Counted from the first letter of the stretch, positions 27,579-36,443 are shown. The stretch: DNA of 64,000 nucleotides from Burkholderia sp. D-99 (GCF_011605345.1 NZ_JAAOXM010000014.1:1-64000); one strand, 5' to 3'. Numbers and translations are program-made. Notes: a model not told the origin generated them from the sequence alone.

Positions 27579-27617
27579 CTACGACCCGCGACGGGAGGAG
27601 TGTTGGCGTGACGTCAT
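27579..27617 (-). CDS. possible 12-codon leader ORF upstream of rtcB
   Basis: On the minus strand, aaggagaagaacatc precedes an ATG at 27617 with ideal spacing. The frame encodes MTSRQHSSRRGS and stops at TAG (27581-27579), about 190 bases before the rtcB start. It is rich in Arg and Ser. The strong ribosome site in a region of paired hairpins suggests an attenuator-like leader peptide, but this is not demonstrated. Confidence 0.4.
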   Translation of the reverse strand: MTSRQHSSRRGS

Positions 27618-27847
27618 GATGTTCTTCTCCTTGCGAGTGAGGGGTTGATCGGAATGGCGGCGACTCTAGCATGCACGCGACGGGCGCAGCAAGCGGGTCG
27701 CGCCGCGCTGCCCATCGAATCGTCGCTCAATGTGGCGAAAAACATACATATAGGCATCCTGACAATTTCCGTGCGAGTGCACGCGCGGCACGCCGCAGCA
27801 GGCATTCGGCGCGTGCCGACATCCGCAACAGCGGGCCCCGACGGCGC

Positions 27848-27876
27848 TTGACAGCGCAAAAGCCGTTTCGTAGCAT
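27848..27876 (+). promoter_or_regulatory. sigma-70-like promoter for the RNA ligase operon
   Basis: TTGACA (27848-27853) and TAGCAT (27871-27876) are separated by exactly 17 bases, a near-consensus promoter. It points toward the RNA ligase gene and would give a leader of about 240 bases. The -35 box is perfect, which is rare in this GC-rich region. Confidence 0.55.
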
Positions 27877-28119
27877 CCGCCTGCTTCATCCCTGAACCCT
27901 CATCGAACCGGTGATCCAAGTGCCCGCAAACATTCGTCCCTTCGCCTGATACGCCGACGACTGCCGTCCCGGCCGCGTGTCGTCCTGCCCGTTTCCGCCT
28001 GCCTTGCAGCGGCGAAACGTTGACCGCAGGAACGCGCCCGGACAAGCACTGACACCGCAACGCACACCAGACCGTTCGTTCACGTCGTCGGCTTTTTCTG
28101 TTGTTTCCGGAGAAAGACC

Positions 28120-28989
28120 ATGACGCTGGATTTTCGCGCCTACGCGCAATCGCTCGACCTCGCCCGCTACCCGCGCACGCCGCATCTCGAAGGCTCGCGC
28201 CTGCAGGACGGCGACGAAGGTCACGACCACGTTCCCTATCGCACCCTCGCGGGCGCACATATCGTCGTCGAGGAAAAACTCGACGGCGCGAACACGGGCA
28301 TCAGCTTCAGCCCGGCGGGCGAACTGCTGCTGCAGTCGCGCGGCCACTATCTGGCCGGCGGCGGCCGCGAGCGGCAGTTCGGTTTCGTGAAAACGTGGGC
28401 CGCCGCCCATGCGGGCTGGCTGCTCGACCGCCTCGGCGATCGCTACGTGATGTACGGCGAGACGATGAGCAAGAAACACGCGGTGTTCTACGACGCGCTG
28501 CCGCATCACTTCTTCGAATTCGACGTGTTCGACCGCACGACGGGCCTGTTCATGTCGACGGCCGCGCGTCGCGCGCTGCTTGCCGACGGGCCCGTGCTAT
28601 CGGTGCCCGTGCTGTACGAAGGCATCGCGCCGGCGCGGCTCGCCGACCTGAAGGCACTGCTCGGCCCGTCGCTCGCGAAGACGCCGGACTGGCGTCGCGC
28701 GTTCGAGGCAACAGTGCGGCAGCAGGGGCTCGACCTCGCGCGCGCATGGCAGCAGTGCGACAAGTCGGAGCGCTCCGAGGGGCTCTACGTGAAGGTCGAG
28801 ACGGACGACACGACGATCGCGCGCCTGAAGTGGGTGCGCCACGATTTCGTGCAGGCGATTCTCGAATCGGCGCGCCATCACTCGGAGCAGCCGTTCATCC
28901 CGAACCTGCTCGCGCCGGATGTCGACCTGTATGCACCGCGCCCGACGGTAACGTGGGGATCGATCCCCGCTGCGCATGCGAACCAATGA
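28120..28989 (+). CDS. ATP-dependent RNA ligase family protein
   Basis: 289 residues of the covalent nucleotidyltransferase fold. Motif I is VVEEKLDGANTG with Lys53 as the predicted AMP-accepting lysine; motif III is YVMYGETMSKKHAVFYD; motif IIIa HHFFEFDVFDR; motif IV SEGLYVKVET; motif V ARLKWVRHDF. All five motifs are present, so the enzyme is probably active on 3'-OH and 5'-phosphate ends. ggagaaagacc precedes the ATG. The HD/kinase gene follows after 41 bp and would supply the 5'-phosphate ends this ligase needs. Confidence 0.9.
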   Translation: MTLDFRAYAQSLDLARYPRTPHLEGSRLQDGDEGHDHVPYRTLAGAHIVVEEKLDGANTGISFSPAGELLLQSRGHYLAGGGRERQFGFVKTWAAAHAGWLLDRLGDRYVMYGETMSKKHAVFYDALPHHFFEFDVFDRTTGLFMSTAARRALLADGPVLSVPVLYEGIAPARLADLKALLGPSLAKTPDWRRAFEATVRQQGLDLARAWQQCDKSERSEGLYVKVETDDTTIARLKWVRHDFVQAILESARHHSEQPFIPNLLAPDVDLYAPRPTVTWGSIPAAHANQ

Positions 28990-29030
28990 ATGCGGAACGG
29001 CCGTGCGCCGTTTCGAGAGGAGTCTTGATC

Positions 29031-30164
29031 ATGAAGTACGAACAACTGCAGGCACTCGTGCCTGCGCCCGGCCGGCAGCCCGACTATCACGCGTGCCTTG
29101 CGGCGTTTCCCGCGCTCGAACAGGCGAAGACGACACCGCAGGAGCCGGCGCACCACGGCGAGGGCGACGTGTGGACCCATACGACGATGGTGATCGATGC
29201 GCTGCTCGCACTGCCCGAGTACCAGGCCGCGTCGCGCGCCGACCAGGAAATCGTGTTCCTGGCCGCGCTGCTGCACGACATCGCGAAGTACCGCACGACG
29301 GTCGTCGATCCCGTCACCGGTGCGATCGGCCATCCCGGCCACTCGCGCAAGGGCGCGATCGATGCGCGTATTGCACTGTGGGATGCCGGCGTGCCGTTCG
29401 CGGTGCGCGAGGCGATCTGCCGGATGATCGCCGTGCACCAGGTGCCGTTCTTCGCGATGAGCGGGTCGCGCCGCGGCACGCCGGAGTTCATCGTGCGCGA
29501 ACTGTCGTGGCAGGTGAGCCTGCCGTTGCTGTGCCTGCTCGCCGAGGCCGACATGCGCGGGCGCATCTGCAACGATACGCAGCGCGTGCTCGACAACATC
29601 GAACTGCTGCGCGAACTGGCACGGGAAGAGGGCTGTTACGGGCAGCCGCGCGCGTTCGCCGATGCGCACACCGCGCTCAGCTACTTTCGCGGCGCGGACG
29701 TGCATCCCGACTATCCGCTGTTCCGCACGCCGGGCTCGCCGGTCGTCGTGATGTCGGGCCTGCCCGCGTCGGGCAAGAACACGTGGGTTGCGCGGCATCA
29801 TCCGGATCTGCCCGTCGTGTCGTTCGACGACGCACGCGAGGCATTGGGGCTGCGGCACGGCCGGAACGAGGGCGCCGTCGCGCACCATGCGGTCGACGCG
29901 GCGAAGGCGCTGTTGCGGGAGAAACGGCCGTTTGTGTGGAACGCGACGAACCTGTCGCCGCTGATGCGCAAGAAGACGCTCGACCTGCTGTTCGCGTACG
30001 GCGCCGACGTGACGCTCGTCTACCTCGAGCAGCCGCGCGCGGAGCTGTTGCGCCGCAACGCGCGGCGCAACACGTCACTGACGAACCGTGCGCTCGAGGC
30101 GATGCTGCCGCGCTGGGATCTGCCGCTGCCCACCGAGGCGCACGTGGTGCGGTACGAAGCCTGA
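29031..30164 (+). CDS. HD-domain / polynucleotide kinase fusion (HD-Pnk type)
   Basis: 377 residues in two parts. Residues 40-180 form an HD phosphohydrolase domain (HGEGDVWTHTTMVIDAL, FLAALLHDIAKYRTT, later CRMIAVHQVPFF), predicted to remove 3' or cyclic phosphates. Residues 235-377 form a P-loop kinase (VVMSGLPASGKNTWVARHHPDLPVVSFDDAREALG, P-loop from about residue 242). The same order occurs in HD-Pnk of Runella slithyformis, which phosphorylates 5'-OH polynucleotide ends. The ATG at 29031 follows gagaggagtc. It forms an operon with the RNA ligase: end healing plus sealing. Confidence 0.9.
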   Translation: MKYEQLQALVPAPGRQPDYHACLAAFPALEQAKTTPQEPAHHGEGDVWTHTTMVIDALLALPEYQAASRADQEIVFLAALLHDIAKYRTTVVDPVTGAIGHPGHSRKGAIDARIALWDAGVPFAVREAICRMIAVHQVPFFAMSGSRRGTPEFIVRELSWQVSLPLLCLLAEADMRGRICNDTQRVLDNIELLRELAREEGCYGQPRAFADAHTALSYFRGADVHPDYPLFRTPGSPVVVMSGLPASGKNTWVARHHPDLPVVSFDDAREALGLRHGRNEGAVAHHAVDAAKALLREKRPFVWNATNLSPLMRKKTLDLLFAYGADVTLVYLEQPRAELLRRNARRNTSLTNRALEAMLPRWDLPLPTEAHVVRYEA

Positions 30165-30195
30165 TGCGACGACGTCACGGCAAACGTCACGGCAC

Positions 30196-30233
30196 GAGCC
30201 GGTATGCCGCCTGTCATCGCGGCATACTGGCTC
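30196..30233. terminator. long hairpin between convergent genes
   Basis: The arms gagccggtatgccgc (30196-30210) and gcggcatactggctc (30219-30233) pair over 15 bp with one G-T position around an 8-base loop. It lies between the kinase stop at 30164 and the end of the minus-strand gene at 30237, so it probably ends transcription from both sides, though U tracts are poor. Confidence 0.65.
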
Positions 30234-30236
30234 GCT

Positions 30237-30920
30237 TCATTTCAGCGCGGGATTCTGCTGCGTCGCGCAGGCACGCAACGCGGTAACGAGATCGGGCTTG
30301 CCGAGCTTCTCGAACAGATCGGCCATCTCCATCTGCGCGACCGGATCGCCTTCGCGCGCCGCGCGCCAGCGCAGCGACGCGATCATTCCGCTCATGCCTT
30401 CGCCGGGCGTTTCGCCGTCGTAACCCGACATCGCCTGCAAGACATCCGCGAGCTTGTTGTAGCCGGCCGGCACATGATGAACGAGCAGCCACGCAATCGC
30501 CGGCTGCGCGCCTTCCCAATCCTCGTCGTCCAGCGAACTGCTTGCCAGGCGCGCGGCCGCACGCCACGAACCGAGGGACGCGGCCTTCGCGTACGCCTTG
30601 TCGGCGTCGCGGCCGCGCGGTGACGGCGCCGCGTTGAACGCGGCCTGCGCTTCGGCCGACGGCGGTGGCAGTGCGAGCTTCGTGCATTGGAACGCGCCGG
30701 CATCGGGCGCATTGCCGGGCAGGTCGGCCCAGCGCACTTGATCCTTCAGTGCGCGATCGAGCGTGGGCCGCACGTCGCTTTCCTTCATCGACGCGAACAC
30801 CCAGTCGGTCCTGACATGGCGCGCGGCGTCCCAGTCGCTTTCGGCGACGGCGTGTTGCGCGAAGGCCAGGCAGGTAGCCACGCAGCCGATCCGGAACACG
30901 TTTCGGACAAGAGATTTCAT
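30237..30920 (-). CDS. secreted hypothetical protein (Sel1/TPR-like C-terminus)
   Basis: 227 residues with a signal peptide (MKSLVRNVFRIGCVATCLAFAQHAVA, cut about residue 26). The rest is helical and contains repeat-like segments such as AYAKAASLGSWRAAARLASSSL and WRAAREGDPVAQMEMADLFEKLGK, which recall Sel1-type repeats. The start at 30920 gives the signal peptide directly; the longer frame is a shadow. It lies 13 bp after the lipoprotein gene, so the two form an operon and may act together in the envelope. Function unknown. Confidence 0.72.
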   Translation of the reverse strand: MKSLVRNVFRIGCVATCLAFAQHAVAESDWDAARHVRTDWVFASMKESDVRPTLDRALKDQVRWADLPGNAPDAGAFQCTKLALPPPSAEAQAAFNAAPSPRGRDADKAYAKAASLGSWRAAARLASSSLDDEDWEGAQPAIAWLLVHHVPAGYNKLADVLQAMSGYDGETPGEGMSGMIASLRWRAAREGDPVAQMEMADLFEKLGKPDLVTALRACATQQNPALK

Positions 30921-30933
30921 CGCCGATTCCGCC

Positions 30934-31566
30934 TCAACTCGCCACGATGATGAAGGTGGTGAGCGCGATCGGAAACAGGGCGAGGCCGAGCAGGCCCAAC
31001 GCGCCATCGGCGGCCATCGCGATCGGCGACAACGCCAGCTTCGCACCGCGGCCGACAGCCGTCAGCTTGTCCGTCACCGTGACCCCGTACGGACGATTGA
31101 ACGCCTGCGGGACTGACGAAGGCGTGACATCGTTCGGCAGATAGCGCTTGCCGCTGATCCTGCCTTCCGACTCCAGGTAGGCACCGTCCTTCTTGAAACC
31201 GTCCGCGAGCGCACGCGCGCGCACGTCGGAGCCGGTCGGCGCATCCGCGTAGTCCAGCCTCATCGTGTATTGACCGGAAATCGCGTCGCCGTGCGCCTCG
31301 AAATCGTTGAACGCCGTGTGAATCTTGGGGCGATAGGGCGCGTTGAGCACCGTCGCAAGGCTCGGCGGCATCTCGAAGATGTAGTGATACCGCTTGCCGA
31401 GCACGACGAGTTGTTTGCCGTCTGCGGTAATCAGGAACGTCGACAAGGTTTCGTCGTATTTCGAGTCCTCCATCCACGCCTTGGTGACGGGACCGAAATT
31501 GGAGCAGCCGGCGAGCATGCCGGACGCTGCCGCGGCGGGCAGCGCGAGAAATGTTCTTCTTTTCAT
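30934..31566 (-). CDS. putative lipoprotein with C-terminal membrane helix
   Basis: 210 residues. The N-terminus MKRRTFLALPAAAASGMLAGC is a lipoprotein signal with Cys21 in LAGC. The mature domain is followed by a hydrophobic C-terminus (GALGLLGLALFPIALTTFIIVAS), so the protein may be anchored at both ends. No family recognised with certainty. It is the first gene of a two-gene operon with the secreted protein at 30237. Confidence 0.75.
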   Translation of the reverse strand: MKRRTFLALPAAAASGMLAGCSNFGPVTKAWMEDSKYDETLSTFLITADGKQLVVLGKRYHYIFEMPPSLATVLNAPYRPKIHTAFNDFEAHGDAISGQYTMRLDYADAPTGSDVRARALADGFKKDGAYLESEGRISGKRYLPNDVTPSSVPQAFNRPYGVTVTDKLTAVGRGAKLALSPIAMAADGALGLLGLALFPIALTTFIIVAS

Positions 31567-31802
31567 GTGTGCTGGATGGATGTTGTTCGTTATTCAGCGG
31601 AACCGCTTGAATGTCGGACGCTGCGTTCGATGAACGCGGCACCCCGACGGCCGTTCGTGCGGTTTCTTCGCCTGCGCATTGTAGGGGCAAACCGGCAAGT
31701 GCAGTATCCGTCGGGCAAAGTACCGGGCCCGTGTGCGGTAGACTGCTCGCTCGCCTGCCTGCCGCCCATCACACGACCGTTCGCACCCAGCCCTCCCAGA
31801 CC

Positions 31803-32729
31803 ATGGATCGAATCGACGCGATGAAGGTGTTCGTCGCCACGCTGGACGAAGGCAGCCTCGCGGGTGCGGGCCGCAAGCTCGGCCGGTCGCCGGCGGCGGT
31901 CAGCCGCGCGATCGCGTTTCTCGAGGAGCACACGGGCACTGCATTGCTGTACCGCACGACCCGGACGATCCGGCTCAGCGAGGCCGGCGAACGCTATGCG
32001 GCCGCGTGCCGCCGCATCCTGTCCGATCTCGAGGAAGCCGACATGCTGGTCGCCGACGAACGCTCGGCGCCGCGCGGCATGCTCACCGTCACCGCACCGG
32101 TTGCCGCGGGCGAGGACGTGCTGCGCGCGCTGCTCGACGAATTCATCGAACGCCATCCGGCCGTGTCGATCCGCCTGCAGTTGCTCGATCGTCCCGTCAG
32201 CCTGATCGACGAAGGCATGGACGTCGCGCTGCGGATTGCGCACCTGACTGATTCGACACTGGTCGCGATTCCGGTCGGCACGGTGCGGCGGGTCGTCGTG
32301 GCGTCGCCCGATTACCTGGCCAGGCATCCGGCCATCGAAACGCCGGCCGATCTCGCACGGCACCGGATCATCTCGATGACGCACTTCGGCCTCGATTCGT
32401 GGAGCTTCCCGCCGTCCGCGCCGTCGGCGCTGCCGCAGGTCGTCCAGTTCGCGCCGCGCTTCGTCATCAACACGATTCGCGGCGCGGTCGCGTCGGCCGT
32501 CGCCGGCCACGGCGTCACGCGGCTCTTTTCCTATCACGTCGCCGAACCGGTGCGCGACGGCACGCTGCGGATCGTGCTGCGAGACAGCGAACATGCGCCG
32601 CTGCCCATCCATCTCGTCACGCCTTACGGTCGCCTTTCGGTGCCGAAGGTGCGCGCATTCGTCGATTTCGCGGCGCCGCGCCTGCGTGAGCACTTCGCGC
32701 GGCTGGCGGCCATTACCGACGGCGATTGA
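31803..32729 (+). CDS. LysR family transcriptional regulator
   Basis: 308 residues. HTH: MDRIDAMKVFVATLDEGSLAGAGRKLGRSPAAVSRAIAFLE; the effector domain has the pattern of the large group that regulates adjacent transport or oxidoreductase genes (DYLARHPAIETPADLARHRII). The ATG at 31803 fits the standard MDRIDAMKVF opening. The following MFS gene on the same strand (33008) is a candidate target. Confidence 0.9.
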   Translation: MDRIDAMKVFVATLDEGSLAGAGRKLGRSPAAVSRAIAFLEEHTGTALLYRTTRTIRLSEAGERYAAACRRILSDLEEADMLVADERSAPRGMLTVTAPVAAGEDVLRALLDEFIERHPAVSIRLQLLDRPVSLIDEGMDVALRIAHLTDSTLVAIPVGTVRRVVVASPDYLARHPAIETPADLARHRIISMTHFGLDSWSFPPSAPSALPQVVQFAPRFVINTIRGAVASAVAGHGVTRLFSYHVAEPVRDGTLRIVLRDSEHAPLPIHLVTPYGRLSVPKVRAFVDFAAPRLREHFARLAAITDGD

Positions 32730-32846
32730 ACCGGGATACGGAAGAATGGCTTTCGTGTGACGGGGATTCTCCCGACAATCGGCTCAATCTAGACTTCCTT
32801 CAACCAACGGACGCGTATGGCGCCCGTTCAGCGAATGGAGGTCAAC

Positions 32847-33011
32847 ATGCATCAAGCGCTTCCCGCCCCGCGTCGCGCCCGTGCGTTCGGACGAACGCAC
32901 CGCGCTGTTTCCGGCGCCGGCGTCGCCCGTTTCGCATTCGTGCCGTCGCCCGCGCACTTCGCCACGCAGGGGTTCCCCGCACCGATGACCGCGACGGCGA
33001 GGGCGCAATGA
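32847..33011 (+). CDS. possible small ORF translationally coupled to the MFS gene
   Basis: The ATG at 32847 is preceded by aatggagg at good spacing. The 54-codon frame (MHQALPAPRRARAFGRTHRA onward) ends with TGA overlapping the next ATG (33008-33011, atga). The product is basic with no recognised domain. The MFS start itself has only a weak ribosome site, so re-initiation after this frame would explain its translation. Confidence 0.38.
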   Translation: MHQALPAPRRARAFGRTHRAVSGAGVARFAFVPSPAHFATQGFPAPMTATARAQ

Positions 33012-34264
33012 GCACGATCTCGCACGCACCCGTTTCGGCACGGGCCGAACCGCCCGCCGCCAGCTACGCCGAACGCAACACGCGCTACTGGCGGCGCAAT
33101 CTCGCCGTCTGCGTGTTCGGGTCGTTCACGACGCTCGTCAGCCTGAGCATGCTGCTGCCGTTCCTGCCGCTGTATGTGCGACAACTCGGCGTCGATACAC
33201 AGTCGGCCGTGATCCAGTGGTCGGGCGTCGCGTTCGGCGCGACGTTTCTCGGCACGGCCGTCACCGCGCCGCTGTGGGGCCGGCTCGCGGACCGCTTCGG
33301 CCGCAAGCCGATGCTCGTGCGCGCGGCGATCGGCATGGCGATCGTGATGTCGCTGATCGGCGTCGCGCACAACGTGGTCGAACTCGTCGCGCTGCGGCTG
33401 CTCGCGGGGCTCGTCGGCGGCTACGCGTCGGCATCGACCGTGATGGTCGGCACGCAGGCGCCGCGCGAGCGCGCCGGCTGGGCGCTCGGCATCCTGTCGA
33501 CCGGCGCGCTCGCAGGCAACCTGGTCGGGCCGCTCGTCGGCGGGCTGCTGCCGGGCTGGGTCGGCATTCGCGGCACGTTCTTCGCCGGTGGCGCGATGAT
33601 CGCTGTCGCCGCGCTGCTGACGATCTTCGTCGTGAAGGAGGACTTCCACGCGGGCACCGACGCGAAACCGCGCACCGCGAGCGCGACGACCGGTACGCCG
33701 CACCGCACGAATCGCGCGGCGGTCGCCGCACTGCTGGTGACGGCGATGATGGTGCTGCTCGCGAACATGTCGATCGAGCCGATCATCACCGTCTATATCG
33801 GCGGGCTCGGTGTGGGCGGCGACCATCTCGCGCGCGTCGCCGGCGTCGTGATGGCGTGTTCGGCGCTCGGCAGCATGCTGACCGCCGCGCGGCTCGGCGC
33901 GCTGGCCGACCGGATCGGCAGCTGGAACGTGATCATCGGCTGCCTGTTGCTGACCGCGCTCGCGATGGTGCCGCAGGCGTTCGTCACGCACTGGTGGCAG
34001 CTTGCCGCGCTGCGCGTGCTGATGGGCATGACGCTCGCGGGGTTGCTGCCGGCGATCGGCAAGCTCGTGCGGCAATCGGTCGACGAGCGCGCGACCGGGC
34101 AGATGCTCGGCTACCTGCAGTCCGCGCAGTTCAGCGGGCAGGTGATCGGCCCGGTGATCGGCGGGCAGATCGGCGTCGCGCTCGGGCTGCATTCGGTGTT
34201 CTTCGTGACGGGGGCGCTGCTGGCGGCCTGCGCGGGGCTCGCGCGTTGGGCGCGCGGCCGATAG
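33008..34264 (+). CDS. MFS drug-efflux type transporter (DHA1 family)
   Basis: 418 residues with 12 predicted helices. DHA1 markers: LWGRLADRFGRKPMLVRAAIGMAIVM (motif A) and GILSTGALAGNLVGPLVGGLLPGWVGIRGTFF (motif C, the antiporter motif). Such proteins export drugs, sugars or dyes in exchange for protons. The start at 33008 overlaps the small upstream frame. The LysR gene at 31803 precedes it on the same strand and may control it. Confidence 0.9.
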   Translation: MSTISHAPVSARAEPPAASYAERNTRYWRRNLAVCVFGSFTTLVSLSMLLPFLPLYVRQLGVDTQSAVIQWSGVAFGATFLGTAVTAPLWGRLADRFGRKPMLVRAAIGMAIVMSLIGVAHNVVELVALRLLAGLVGGYASASTVMVGTQAPRERAGWALGILSTGALAGNLVGPLVGGLLPGWVGIRGTFFAGGAMIAVAALLTIFVVKEDFHAGTDAKPRTASATTGTPHRTNRAAVAALLVTAMMVLLANMSIEPIITVYIGGLGVGGDHLARVAGVVMACSALGSMLTAARLGALADRIGSWNVIIGCLLLTALAMVPQAFVTHWWQLAALRVLMGMTLAGLLPAIGKLVRQSVDERATGQMLGYLQSAQFSGQVIGPVIGGQIGVALGLHSVFFVTGALLAACAGLARWARGR

Positions 34265-34526
34265 CCGCCGGCCGGCGAGTCGCGGGCGGGCGTAGGATGG
34301 GGGCAGTTGCGGGCGAGTGCCGCGCCGCGAAATGGCGATGACGGACACCGTCGCCGCCGTGGCAAACACGATACCGTACGGCTGCATATCGTTTTCCACA
34401 GACCTTTTACGCGACCGGCTGCACGTACGGCACGACCCACGCGCACCGGTCCGATCCCGGCCCACGTGCTTCGGCCCGCATCCGGCCGAAGCAATTCGAT
34501 GACGGATCTTGCAGGAGGCAAGCGAC

Positions 34527-35627
34527 ATGAATCAATCGACCGACAACCGGACGCTGTTGCGCACGCTCGGCATGCGCGCACCGATCGTCCAGGCGCCGAT
34601 GGCCGGTGTCAGCACACCGGCGCTGGCGGCCGCCGTGTCGAATGCGGGCGGGCTCGGCTCGCTCGGCGTGGGCGCGACGAACGCCGACGGCGCCCGCAAG
34701 ATGATCCACGACACACGCGCGCTCACCGACCGGCCGTTCAACATCAACGTGTTCTGCCATCAGCCGGCGCGCGCCGACGCGGCCGTCGAACGCGCGTGGC
34801 TCGACTGGCTCGCGCCAGCGTTCCGCGAATTCGGCGCGACGCCCCCGGCATCGCTGTCGGAGATCTATACGAGTTTCATCGCGGACGACGCGATGCAGGC
34901 GCTGCTCGTCGAAGAAAAGCCGGCCGTCGTCAGCTTCCATTTCGGACTGCCGTCGGCGGACGTGATCGCCGCGCTGAAGCGCGCGGGCATCACGCTGTTC
35001 GCGACCGCGACGAATGTCGACGAGGCACGCCAGATCGCCGCCGCCGGCATCGACGCGATCGTCGCGCAGGGCATCGAAGCGGGCGGCCACCGCGGCGTGT
35101 TCGATTCGACCGCCCATGACGACCGCCTCGGCACGTTCGCGCTCACGCGCCTGATCGTGCGCGAATGCGCGCTGCCGGTGATCGCCGCCGGCGGCATCAT
35201 GGACGGCGAGGGCATCGCCGCCGCGCTCGCGCTCGGCGCGCAGGCCGCGCAGCTCGGCACGGCGTTCGTCGCGTGCCCCGAGACGTCGATCGACGACGGT
35301 TATCGCCGCGCGCTGCTGGGCGACGCGGCCCGAAGCACGACGTTCACGGCCGCGATCTCCGGCCGGACCGCACGCGGCATCGCGAACCGGCTGACCGCGC
35401 TCGGCGACGACCCGCAGGCGCCGGCCGCGCCCGCGTACCCGATCGCCTACGACGCCGGCAAGGCGCTGCATGCGGCCGCGAAGGCGAAGGGTGAATTCGG
35501 CTACGGCGCGCAGTGGGCCGGGCAGGCGGCGCCGCTCGTGCGGCAGTTGCCGGCTGCCGAGCTGTTCGCCACGCTCGAACGCGAAACGCGGGCGGCGATC
35601 GAGCGGATGCAGCACGTGCTGGATTGA
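34527..35627 (+). CDS. nitronate monooxygenase-like FMN enzyme
   Basis: 366 residues of the 2-nitropropane dioxygenase / NAD(P)H-dependent flavin oxidoreductase TIM barrel. Features: [31 protein letters not shown] at the N-terminus, [13 protein letters not shown] and [35 protein letters not shown] for FMN phosphate binding. These enzymes oxidise alkyl nitronates or reduce quinones. The ATG at 34527 is preferred over an upstream in-frame TTG at 34509 because aggagg lies just before it. Confidence 0.9.
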   Translation: MNQSTDNRTLLRTLGMRAPIVQAPMAGVSTPALAAAVSNAGGLGSLGVGATNADGARKMIHDTRALTDRPFNINVFCHQPARADAAVERAWLDWLAPAFREFGATPPASLSEIYTSFIADDAMQALLVEEKPAVVSFHFGLPSADVIAALKRAGITLFATATNVDEARQIAAAGIDAIVAQGIEAGGHRGVFDSTAHDDRLGTFALTRLIVRECALPVIAAGGIMDGEGIAAALALGAQAAQLGTAFVACPETSIDDGYRRALLGDAARSTTFTAAISGRTARGIANRLTALGDDPQAPAAPAYPIAYDAGKALHAAAKAKGEFGYGAQWAGQAAPLVRQLPAAELFATLERETRAAIERMQHVLD

Positions 35628-35822
35628 TCCCGCGATCCGCGGGCGGCGGGCCGCACGCACATGCCGGCGATCGGTGAACGCAACCCGATCCGGGCCGCCA
35701 CGCTTCGCCGCCCGCCGCCGATTTGCAATGTTCTGTATCTGCGCGAACCGCGGATACATCGCGATACATCGCAGGTTCGGGCGTCCGCTATAAAGCAGGC
35801 ATGACCTCTTCCGGAGTGCCTC

Positions 35823-36194
35823 ATGTCTGCAACCTGGTTCAAAGGGTCCTGCCATTGCGGGGCCGTCAGATTCGAAGTCCGAACCGCCGTGACGCCGGCG
35901 GCTCGCTGCAACTGCAGCCTGTGCCGCCGGCGCGGCGCGCTGATGAGCCCGATGTTCGCCGCGGGCGAACTGAAGATCGTCGAAGGCGAGGGCGCGCTGA
36001 CGTGCTACCACTTCAACACACACACGGCGCGCCACTATTTCTGCCGCCATTGCGGCGTCTATCCGTTCCATCAGACGCGCAAGGACCCGGCCTGCTGGCG
36101 CGTCAATCTCGGCTGCCTCGAAGGAATCGACCCGTATGCGCTCGACGCGACGGTCGCCGACGGCGCGAGCCTCTCGGTCGTGGAGGACGCATGA
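35823..36194 (+). CDS. GFA family protein (CENP-V/GFA zinc fold)
   Basis: 123 residues with the family's zinc ligands: GSCHCGAVRFEV, CNCSLCRRRG and FCRHCGVYPFHQ. The GFA family was named after a formaldehyde-glutathione condensing enzyme; most members have unknown substrates. It has a short downstream partner frame that starts four bases before its stop. Confidence 0.88.
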   Translation: MSATWFKGSCHCGAVRFEVRTAVTPAARCNCSLCRRRGALMSPMFAAGELKIVEGEGALTCYHFNTHTARHYFCRHCGVYPFHQTRKDPACWRVNLGCLEGIDPYALDATVADGASLSVVEDA

Positions 36195-36319
36195 AACGCT
36201 GGCTGATGATCCTGCTGTTTGCCGCAGGCGGGGTCGCGACCGAAATCACGCATCCGGTGCAATGCACGCTGCTGTCGGCGAGCCGCGTGCAGACCGGCAA
36301 GCGCCGCAGGCCGGATTGA
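36191..36319 (+). CDS. small secreted-like peptide coupled to the GFA gene
   Basis: A 42-codon frame starting at ATG 36191, overlapping the GFA stop (atga), with tggaggac as ribosome site. MKRWLMILLFAAGGVATEITHPVQC looks like a signal or anchor sequence, and the rest is short and basic (GKRRRPD). Too short for function prediction. Confidence 0.45.
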   Translation: MKRWLMILLFAAGGVATEITHPVQCTLLSASRVQTGKRRRPD

Positions 36320-36375
36320 CGGCGCGCCGGCCGCGTCGCGTCCCGCGTCGGTTCATCGAGGCCGATTTATCTTGC

Positions 36376-36404
36376 TTCCGATAAGATCGCACGCGATATA
36401 TAAT
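36376..36404 (+). promoter_or_regulatory. ohrR promoter with OhrR-type operator
   Basis: A -35-like TTCCGA (36376-36381) and a perfect -10 TATAAT (36399-36404) flank the 12-bp palindrome-like element ATCGCACGCGAT (36386-36397). A repressor bound there would block polymerase directly. The same element occurs upstream of ohr. Confidence 0.65.
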
Positions 36405-36443
36405 CCGTCCATCTGCGGCCGTTCGCGTCGCTGGAGGACGTTC

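Larger units (their letters stand above)
27387..28119. other. 733-bp divergent intergenic region of the RNA-repair island
   Basis: It separates rtcB (minus) from the RNA ligase gene (plus). Minus-strand half: a short leader ORF (27579-27617) and several hairpins within 250 bp of rtcB. Plus-strand half: a sigma-70-like promoter at 27848 and about 240 bases of leader before 28120. An AT-rich patch at 27730-27775 (gaaaaacatacatatagg) is the most promoter-like place for the minus strand. I could not find a clear sigma-54 site such as controls E. coli rtcBA. Confidence 0.55.

Noticed and set aside
27387-28119. sigma-54 promoter and RtcR-type activator for rtcB
   Set aside because: E. coli rtcBA uses this system, but I found no convincing TGGCAC-N5-TTGC element here and no RtcR gene in the window.
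27614-28258. 214-codon minus-strand frame across the RNA-repair intergenic region
   Set aside because: It overlaps the RNA ligase start and has shadow-like composition; only the 12-codon leader with a strong ribosome site inside this region is kept.
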